Assembly: GCA_022575985.1 (NCBI GenBank)
Contig: JAKSXM010000228.1
Span: forward strand, 558,001-622,000
Source of the DNA: Anagrus nilaparvatae
Lineage: Eukaryota > Arthropoda > Insecta > Hymenoptera > Mymaridae
Direction: 5' to 3'
Length of the DNA: 64,000 bases
Positions 47,411 to 56,800 of the stretch are shown in pieces. A program made the translations under genes and the position numbers. The notes beneath the pieces are model-generated. The model searched no databases. It was not told the DNA's origin and saw only the letters and a list, made by a program, of their open reading frames with translations. The stretch's first letter is position 1, and each line of letters opens with the position of its first letter.

Positions 47411-50400
47411 AAATTCAATAAATCGAAAATAATTTATATAAAAATAGAAAGTATTTCTACTAAATCACATAGCTTTAGTTACATTGAAAACGGAAAAACG
47501 TTTATTTTTTTCTGTCAATATTTAATAAAAAAATTATACGCATTTACTAAAAATATAATTTTTATAAAATGTTAGCAATTTTCCTTAATTACTTAATTTT
47601 CTTTATCAATATTAAAAATAAAATAAAATTAAAACTAGAGAAATTTTAAATTTCATGCATGGTGAAATCTTGTTTGGTATAAACATCAAATTTAAAATGA
47701 CTCAATTTCTAATAATGCTATGAGCTTCAGTTATCAATTTGACCTTTAGTTCTTATTAATTTAGCTGCTTTAGTAAAAACTGATTGATAAAATAAATTGA
47801 ATTAAACTTTATTTCATGAGAAATCCCAATCAATTTCATTACCATATTTGATATCTGTGCAAAATATCGTTTCTGGTACATTTGGTGCTACGCAAAAAAT
47901 ATTTATGACATTTTATTTTCCTTCAACCTTTCAGCAATTTTCTAAAATTTGCATGTGAAGGGTGCTTTGGTAGACTTTTCCGAGAAATCAAAAAATCTGG
48001 TTAAAATATTCAGGAATTTTTAATTTAAATAGTTAATATATCACTTATAGCATTGAAAATCTGACCAGAATTATGTTTTATTTTTAATTCAGACAATTCG
48101 CAAAAGCTTCTGGTTTTTCTGCATTTTCTATCCACTCTAAGTGTGTTTGATTTTCGATTATTATTTTTTATTTATAGTATATATGGCATATGCTGACAAG
48201 TTTAAATTTATACTGAAAATCGGATTTTCTAATACAAATCAATCAACTGAAAAGCTCTTAATAGTAACTTAATAGTAACTACATAATTTATTCGGCAATA
48301 CGAGAATAATGTCGAAAATTCAAAAAATATTTAATTGGTTTTGATTCCGATTTGGAGACGATTCCAATAATTATTTTTATTATAAGAATTAATTAACTTA
48401 TTGCTGTACTATTTGATTTTTGCAACAGATTTTAATAAAATAACTAATAGTAACATTTTTTAAATTTAAATAAAGTCAAAAAATAAGGTAAAACATCAAG
48501 TTTATCTTTTTACAACTTTGCATAATAATTTTTAGTCTGAAATTTCTCTGGCATTACAATCCCATGAATATTTTCCCAGGAATTGCCTGTTTAAGCTAAA
48601 AAAAGAGAAAAAGTAGAAAAAAAAGCTTACTAGAAAAAAAAAATAAAATTTTATTACATTTAACTAATTATTTAGATTTTCATGTAAATTAAACAAGGAA
48701 ATAAATAAATTTGCACTCTTTTTAACATTTATACTTGGTATGCTTACTGTTTTAAATTTTGGGAGTTTCTTAAAAAATAGTAATATATCCTATATATAAT
48801 AGTAATATATCCATCAAATAGTAATATATCCATGCGAAAATATATATATAAAAACACGCTTTTTCTGAGAAGCTTAATAAAAAACTCGGATATACAATTT
48901 TTCTGTAGCTTCCGTAAAATACCCTGTGTATTTATCGATTTTCCGGCTCCCCGTGTAGCAATTTTCCAAAACTAATGGCAGGAATGGATTCCCGAGGAAA
49001 TTTTACTATAGTCCCTCTTTTCTCAATATTTTTAATTATTTTCAGAAGGAATGACATATAAAAGAAGATTGAGTGGCTGAGGAAAGATGAAATAGCTATT
49101 TATTAAACAAGGGATAAAATATTGGTTTCGGCTTTGCATGCAGTTGTATGCACAAGTGAGCGTAGCGAACGAGTGCAGACAGCATGCAAAAGTCGAACCC
49201 CATATTTTGTCCCGTGTTCTAAAATATAGTTTTACATATAATGGGCAAAAAAGCCTTCTCCCTAGGGCAGAAAATAGGCTTTTTTGCCCTAGATATGTAA
49301 ACGTTTTTTTTTCTTCAAAAATTCGCCCTGGGCTTAGTTTTCAATATTAAGGGCTAAAATTTGGGCACATAGAACATTTTGGATAGATAATTGGCAACAA
49401 AAAATTTTTAGCCGGTTTCAGCGTTCTGACCTGGAAATTTTTGCTGAATTCACTAAGAATCACTCATATAGTAGTAAAATCAGAAAATAGACATTTTTAT
49501 TTAGTAATGAAGTAAAAGGCAAATGAAGGTGAGTGTGTACTGTAAGACTACTGTGATTTAATTTTCAAATTACTTGCTTTATACATATCTGTTAAATAAT
49601 AAAAATTTGAATCTTTAATTTAAGGTTGTATCTCACATAGCTAACTAGAAAACAATTCCACATAACTTTACTGAAAAACATTTTAAAAAATTTTTTCTAA
49701 TTAATTCACCTGAGTCCACAAATTAAGACAACTTAAATTTTTTGCTTTTATTTTACAATTTTTTTATTTTAACCCGGAAAATCTAAGTTTATAGCAAAAG
49801 AAATAAAAATTTTTCAGTGAAGTTATGATGAATTGTTTCATGAATAATCTCCTCCAAGAGTAATTAAAATCGAACGCATAAAAAAAAAGTTTTAAAAATC
49901 TGAAATTGACTGAAAATGAACTTCAATATAAATTTTCAAATTTTTTTTTATATTGAAAATGGATCGTGCCTGATCGTGAAATACAACTACAAGCAAAATA
50001 AAAATTTCTTTAAAAATTCAAGCATTTTTCGAAATTTTCAAATCTAAATTTTCCCATAAAAAAACAGCAAATTATATATTTGAATACCAAAACAGAGTAA
50101 TCTTCCAGTATGAATATCTAGATAAATAATTTTTAACACATTATTTTATTTAAAAAAAAGAACTTTTTATTATACTTTATAATAACATATATAATTATAA
50201 ATATTTACTAAATTATATTTAATTTTTATTCTGTGTGATATAAATAAAATAATTTATTTTAGCAATTATACATTAATAAAAATATATATATTTTTAAAAC
50301 GTATATTTTTATTACTTTAATTGAGCATTTTAATTTATTTTATAAATAATGTATAAAATATATATTTATTACTAATTTTTGTTCAAAAAAATTATTACAG

Positions 50401-50540
50401 TATAAGGTATAAAAAATATTTTTTTTCTAATAAACTAAATATTTACATTTTTATTTTTATAAAGTAATTTTTTTTATTTATTTTTTTTTTAATTCGAAAT
50501 ACTGTTTACTGATATGTTAAATCTATTGCATAATTTATTT
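47411..50540. other. Intergenic, no gene seen
   Basis: AT-rich. Contains three copies of 'tagtaatatatcc' at 48778-48833 and the long hairpin at 49229-49303. A GC-richer patch ('gagcgtagcgaacgagtgcagac', 49157-49180) has a style common in insect DNA-transposon ends. The ORF at 49138-49350 lies in this repeat. Confidence 0.45.
49229..49303. repeat. Long hairpin (inverted repeat)
   Basis: 'gggcaaaaaagcct' (49243-49256) is perfectly inverted as 'aggcttttttgccc' (49276-49289). Outer arms 'tttacatat' / 'atatgtaaa' add to it. The loop is 19 bp. It may be a nucleus of a decayed foldback or MITE. Confidence 0.6.
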
Positions 50541-50585
50541 TCTTGTCAGCGGCCAGAAACCACTTATTTGCCGGCCGCTGAGCTA

Positions 50586-50747
50586 CCAGAAAAGACGTAT
50601 TTTTTCTCGCCACTGACGAAGAAAAATCGCATACGACCCTTGTCCATAAATAAAGAAAGACCCAAATCGCAGTTTACCAACCTCGGCTTCGACTCGGATG
50701 GTAATTTACGTGCGATTTGGGCCATTCTTTACTTTTCTGGACACGGG
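50586..50747. repeat. Hairpin repeat family, best-preserved copy
   Basis: Nested inverted repeats: 'ccagaaaag' (50586-50594) with 'cttttctgg' (50732-50740), and 'cccaaatcgca' (50661-50671) with 'tgcgatttggg' (50711-50721), with 'ttacca' / 'tggtaa' inside. The centre is GC-rich ('cctcggcttcgactcgg'). Related, more decayed copies are at 10925, 23190 and 28610. The 85-codon ORF crossing it has no protein signature. Confidence 0.6.
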
Positions 50748-51140
50748 ATTGTAATATACTATATATATTAGCTTGGTAGTTATTTTAAGAAGTTAAATTG
50801 AGTTTTTATATTTATCGATTGAGTCTGAACAAATTTTATAATTAAATACTTTCTACTGTTGTGAGTCAAGTATAAATTTACTTTTCCAAAAAAAAAATAA
50901 GATCTTCATAATTTGAGCTCATTAAATCAATTCAAAAATCAATTATAAATGCTGTAGCAGATCACGTTTATTTAATGATTCATATAAAATGAATTTTTGG
51001 TCTTATATAAAAAATTTAACATTTTCATTACTCATTATCATGTGTAATTATATAATTTTAATATAACCTCTAAATTTCTGTTTTTTTTCTTCAAAATTTA
51101 AAAAATACAAAATTAGTTAGGAAATGAAGATGAATTAACT

Positions 51141-51366
51141 ATTGAGTACGGCCCTTCCACATTCCACAAGAAAATTTGGAGCTGTGAAATGGCAATTTTT
51201 ATAACTTTAGGTCCGTAAAATAATGGTTTTTAATGTTAATTATTATATTTCATGCAAAATGTTACTTATTTTTAATTCAAGCGGAACCTAAAGTTATAAA
51301 AATAGCCGTTTCACTTCACATCTCCAATTTGATTTTGTAGTGTGGAAGGGCCGGACTCAATAGTAG
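51141..51366. mobile_element. 'CTATTGAGTCCG' MITE, copy A
   Basis: The left end 'ctattgagtacggcccttcc' and the reverse complement of the right end 'ctattgagtccggcccttcc' match. Complementarity continues through 'ggagctgtgaaa.gg...tttttataactttaggtccg', giving arms of about 75 bp. The interior 'ggtttttaatgttaattattatattt' is shared with the copy at 52461. Confidence 0.8.
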
Positions 51367-51378
51367 GTGATAATAAAA

Positions 51379-51570
51379 CCCTGAACCAACTGAAAAGTCT
51401 ACGTGGAGTTGCAACCTAAGTTGCACGGAGTTGCAATGGAGTTGCAAAGAGTTTTGCGATATTTTTTTTTGTGAAAAATGTGAAAATCCGTTGCAATTCT
51501 TTCCAACTCCATTGACACTCCGTGCAATTCATGTTGCCCCTCCATTTAAAATTTTCAGTTGGTTGAGGGT
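51379..51570. mobile_element. MITE with 'CCCTSAACCAACTGAAAA' inverted ends
   Basis: The left end 'ccctgaaccaactgaaaa' pairs with the right end (reverse complement 'ccctcaaccaactgaaaa'). Further paired blocks contain 'ttgcacggag', 'caatggagttg' and 'gcaac', giving arms of ~75 bp. It lies only ~12 bp from the preceding MITE. Confidence 0.7.
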
Positions 51571-52139
51571 TGTGATAATACCTAAAACTTTTTAGTAATA
51601 GAATTTTGAATTTTGCAAAATGTCTTCAATAATCAAAATCCATAATGAATTTATCATTAAAATCATTTGTATTGAAACAGATATATTTTACAATTATATT
51701 GAATAGTCAGCTCAAGTTTTAAAATATATGTTGATATTTTTAAATGAGTATTCAAAATAGCCTTACTTTCTTAACTTTTGAGGTTATGTTGGAACAAGTT
51801 ATGAAACTATGAGTATATCGAAAATTGAATATTTGCTCTGAAATTCTGTAATTACAGAAATAAGACGTCTTATTTTTGGAAAATATTTAAATTTCTTTTA
51901 CCTGATAAAATAATATTGTCAAGCTAATAATATAATTAATTCAAAAATAAAGCTAAATAGAGCTAAATAACTTTATAACATTAATTTTTAATTATCACAT
52001 ATATTATATGGAAATACATTTATACATCGAATATTTAATTAAACATATCAAATTCTTTTTGATTTATAACATCTATATTAAATTTTAAATACGCACATAT
52101 GTTCAAACATTTTTTTTTATTATTCAAAATATTTAAAAT

Positions 52140-52260
52140 TAATTAATTAAAAATATATTTGTACCATCTAATTAATTAATTAATTAATTATAAATGTATT
52201 TGTACCATCTAATATATATAATATATATAGAATATATATATATAATATATATATGACATA
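52140..52260. repeat. (TTAA)n and (AT)n microsatellites
   Basis: 'attaattaattaattaatta' at 52170-52190 is followed by nested 'atatatataat' tracts to 52255, and 'tttgtaccatctaat' is duplicated around it (52160 and 52199). Confidence 0.7.
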
Positions 52261-52275
52261 ATAGATATTAAAAAC

Positions 52276-52460
52276 AAGCGATGGCTCAGTAGGTATAGTG
52301 AAGACAAAGGCCTGCCACGCGGCGGACCGCGGTTCGATTCCAGGCATACACCTCTGGTTTTTTTTCTGAGAAAAATTAATTATTCTGTTTATATCGCTTG
52401 AGAGTGGTTAGGAAGCCACGTTAAAAGGAGATCGAGTCGAGGAAGAGGCGAAACCCTTAG
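52276..52460 (+). mobile_element. tRNA-related SINE
   Basis: 'TGGCTCAGTAGG' (52282-52293) fits the pol III A box and 'GGTTCGATTCC' (52331-52341) the B box, at normal spacing. The acceptor-stem halves ('gcgatgg' and 'ccaggca') do not pair, so it is not a working tRNA gene. A T8 run at ~52356 could end pol III transcripts. An unrelated tail ('gagagtggttaggaagccacg') follows up to the next MITE. Confidence 0.65.
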
Positions 52461-52796
52461 ACTATATTGAGTCCGACCCTTCCCTACTCCAAACAAAAAA
52501 ATGGAGCTGTGAAACGGCGATTTTTATAACTTTAGGTCCGGCTTGAATTGAAAACATAAACAACATTAAACTATACTTTTTTTTTAATTTTTGAATTGTT
52601 AAAATAATTGTTAAAATACATGTTTTAAATAGTTATTTGTGGTTATTTTAATTATAAAATGGTTTTTAATGTTAATTATTATATTTTATGCAAAATTTTT
52701 ACTTATTTTCAATTCAAGCCGGACCTAAAGTTATAAAAATTGCCGTTTCACAGCTCCAATTTTCTTTTGAAGTGGGGAAGGGTCGGACTCAATAGG
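52461..52796. mobile_element. 'CTATTGAGTCCG' MITE, copy B
   Basis: Ends 'tattgagtccgacccttcc' and (reverse complement) 'ctattgagtccgacccttcc', with arms through 'ggagctgtgaaacggc..tttttataactttaggtccggcttgaatt'. Its arms match those at 51141-51366, but the interior is about 110 bp longer. Confidence 0.8.
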
Positions 52797-53865
52797 TTAA
52801 CACGCAATAACACGTATCACTACACAAAACATTAACTTGTACACCCTAAGTCTAAAATTTATCATAAAATCAAATATCAAAAAAGAAAACTTTGTAAAAA
52901 AATCATTATTGTTCAAAAAAGAGATCAAAGTTATAATAACGCCAAGTCTTATATTTCTCACAATATCTACCTATTTACGTCATTATAATATTTAATAATA
53001 CGAGAAAGGAAATAAATTTTTTTGGGAAACTGCTAAGTATTTAGCGACCGAACAGATCAGCTTGAAATTTTTTGCAATTTGTCAAGTTCAGAAGTTAACA
53101 AGTTTGGTTAGAATCGTTTGTTTGAAAATACTGTAAAAATTCGCCAAACTATTTTTTTTGGCCCAAAATTAAAAAATATTCAATACCTCGGGAAATATTA
53201 AATAAATTTTTATGAAAATAGCTACTAAATAAGTACTAAATAAATACGTTTGTTGGGTTCCTGAAACGCCCTTTAAACAGCAAAAACAACCATTTTTAGG
53301 GGGGTTTTTGCAATATTTTGGAAGTGAAGCTACAAATAAATATCATTTTTCAGGATAATTAAGAAGAGATTGCTTTTATTTGAATATGCACCGGAATTGG
53401 AATGTAAGGGCTAATAATAGAAGGTTAAAACTACCCCCAGAATAAGTTTTTTTTCACCACTCTCCAATAAATTAACCTCTCCTCCCGCCTCTAATAAAAA
53501 TCGATCCTATCGGAAATTGTTTACTTCAGTACTGGGCACTTTTATTAGCAAAATCAAACTTCTTCAAGTAACTGGTATCTGTCGCTAGGTACTTGTTTCT
53601 GATTTTACCTCCTTACTTGTATTATTAATTTGTCAATATCTCATAATTTTAAAAATAATGTAAGCTCAATCAGTAATTTGTTTATATAAAAATTGAGTCA
53701 ATAAAATTTATAGTTTTGATACTGCACTTAGGCAGATAATATAACATTAAAAACAAAAAATTTACATCTACAAAATTTACATTTACATCTAGAGAACATT
53801 TTTTTATGCTCACAAGATAACTAATTGATAGTAAATTGTAATTGACGATTTGACACATTTTTATT
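52797..53865. other. Intergenic, no gene seen
   Basis: Repetitive-looking text at 53030-53340 ('gggttcctgaaacgcccttt', 'aggggggtttttgcaatattttgg') without inverted ends. No exon found. On the minus strand AATAAA lies at 53864-53859, just after the stop of the next gene. Confidence 0.4.
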
Positions 53866-56800
53866 TTATGTATTCTGTGATAGGTTTGAATTATAAGAAA
53901 TAACTTGGGCCAAAAAAATAAAATAATGCCGCAAAGAAAATACTTTATTTTTTTCCCTCAAATTAGCAATATTCTCATAAATAGAATACATATTTTTCAA
54001 TTCGTTAAAATTTAATTCCATATAAATATTTTTTTTGTTAATCAGGTAAACGATTTCATTTAAAATTAAACCAAATTGATTTTCAATGAAATTTTTATAT
54101 ACGCACAAGTAGAAATGGTCAATATAAATTCCCAAAGATAGTAACGAGAAGGAGATTATAGCAAAATTATAGGTTAACGGAGTATTGGAAATATCTTCTC
54201 CATTATAATTTACTGTCTTCAGAAAATTTAAAATGTTTATGATGTTTCCTAACAAATAATCAATGAACAAACGGGTTTTGAATGATTTTTCTGCTTGCAT
54301 ATCTGTTACTAAGTGACGAAATTGGACAGGTGTAGAAATTACTGAAGCTCTACTTTTTATTTTTTTTAATTTTAATTCATTAGAATTATGTGGGTTAGGT
54401 TGCATTGGCCTAGCTTGTGATGAGATTAAATTATTTGAGTGTAAATTATTAGACTGCTGTGGTTTTAAGTTATTAACATTTATTTGAGTTTGTGGAATTT
54501 GAGGAGCAGATGTTTGATATGGGTAGGAATTTCGCATATGAACAAGGTAGTTTAAAGTTAAATTTTGAAGCTCTCTACTTGCTCTTTGACTAGTAGTAGC
54601 TGAAGTTGATGGTATATTTTGAGACCCTCTACTTGTTCTTTGGCTTTTAGTTGCTGAAGTTGATGGTATCTTTTGAGATCTAATATTTTTAAGCATTGAT
54701 GGTGCGGAAATTTGATTAGGTACAAATTGATTATAAATGTTTATAAATGGCGTATGTAAAATTTTATCCTCTGTAATTTTTAAATTACTTTTCGATTTAG
54801 ATTTATTATTGGATTGTTTATCATAAAAAGTAACACCAGCTTCTTCACATGAATTATTAGTTTTTGATGCACTTGCAGAATTATTTGATAATGATAAATT
54901 TTTGTTCTTCTTATTATCATTCTTATTTATCATCATTTCCTCACCTTCATCTATGACTAACTGATTTTCATCATAATCACCGTAATTATCATAATACTCA
55001 TGGGTTACATAAGTTTTATTTTTTACTAAATGGGATTGAACTGTTTCCTTTGTTTTTTGTTTATTATCAAAGGTTTGATTATTAACTTGATTAGAATATG
55101 TCATTGGGTTTTCATTTAAGCAAACTAAGCAAACCTGTTCTTGATAATTTGATGTTCGGGCTTGAAAGAGATCAGGTGTTTGATAATGATTGTTGACTGG
55201 TAAATAATTTCTTAAAGGAACTGAAAGAAAGTCTCTATTAATTTCTTTGGTAATACAAAGTTCTTGGTCAGGATTTAATTCTTTAGAAGAAATACTCTCT
55301 TTTACAACAGATTTAAAACATTCTTTTGATTTTGGTGAGGATAATATCTGTATCTCATTTTCGCTGTCAGTATTATTTGTATCATCATTATGAACAAGGA
55401 GTTCTTTATTTACTATTTCATATTCATTTTCTGTAATTATGTTATAAACATTATTTTCTTTGCAATGATTTTCTTTATCAATTAAATGTGCAGAGCTATT
55501 TTCTTTAACTGTGCTTTTTGTAGGGTTTTCTTCAAAATTATTTTCTTCATCTATTAAATTTATAGCCTCGGTTTCTGCCATTGTGCTAACCATGTGATTT
55601 TTTTCAGAATTACTTTCTTGATTAATTAAATTTATTGATAATAATTGATCATCTTGTATCAGCATATTGTTTTTATTTTCATTATCTAGACCTTGATTGA
55701 TTATCTTTGATTCTGAAAAATTAATTTTTTCAGATTCTTCACAAGAGTTTGAAGAAATTTTTACATCATTTACCTTTTCACTTTCATTGATGTTTATTGT
55801 TTCTTGATTATTTTCATTTTTAATGCTTTCTTTTGTCAGAATATTGTTTGAATCAGTTTCTATTTGAGTTCTGCCATTAATAGACTTTTCTAAATCTTTC
55901 AAAACTGTTTCAAAGGAGGTTATTGTATGTGTTCTTGGAACTGATAAACACTCATTATTATCCTTATCAATAGAAAGCTGTTCATAATTATCAGATTCTT
56001 TATGAAGAATGTTTTGTTTTTCAGTAAGAGTTAGATTTTCTTTTAAATTAATTAAATTAGTTTCTTCTGTATGTGAGGATTTTTCAGGAACAAGTTTTTC
56101 TGTATCTTTATTGGATGTTTTAACACTCTCAGTAGATGAATCCTTAGTACAGCTTACATTCTTACAATCAACAGATTTTTCGGATAAATTTTGTCTATCA
56201 ACCGTTAAAATATCTTTGATTTTTTCTAAGTCTATTGTTACCAATAATTTTTGTAGTTTTTTCAAATGAGAGTATTCTTTATTCAAATTAAATATTTTGG
56301 TGCTGTTATCTGGTTCCGTTTGATTTTTATGTTCAGTATTTTCTTCCAAAGGATTATCATCAATTTTTGAATCAAATAATTCTAGAATAATTTCATCACA
56401 AGCAGAATTATCTTGAATTTTTTCATAATTTTTATCCAAATGAGAATTGTTAATTTTTAGTTCAGTTAACTTTTGACCGATTTTTTCATAATTAGACTTT
56501 TCTTGAGTTTCCTCGTCATCTTTATCTAAATCTATTATTTCCAAAGAACTAGATTTAGAAAGTGTTTTTAAATTTACATCATTTGAATCTTTATTCATTT
56601 CACATTCACTTTCCTTTTGCTTGACAGAATCAAGATTATTTAAACTATTTATTTCAGTTGAATTGACGATTTCCAAAACATTGTGGTCACTGCATTTAGT
56701 ATCTTTATTTGAATGAGATAATTTAAAATGGTCATCTTTATAGTTTGGAAAAATAATTTTAGTTAGAGTAAATGGTTTATTTGTTAAATTAATTGATTCA

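Noticed and set aside
52278..52350. Functional tRNA gene
   Set aside because: A and B boxes are present but the acceptor stem does not pair, so it was called a SINE head.
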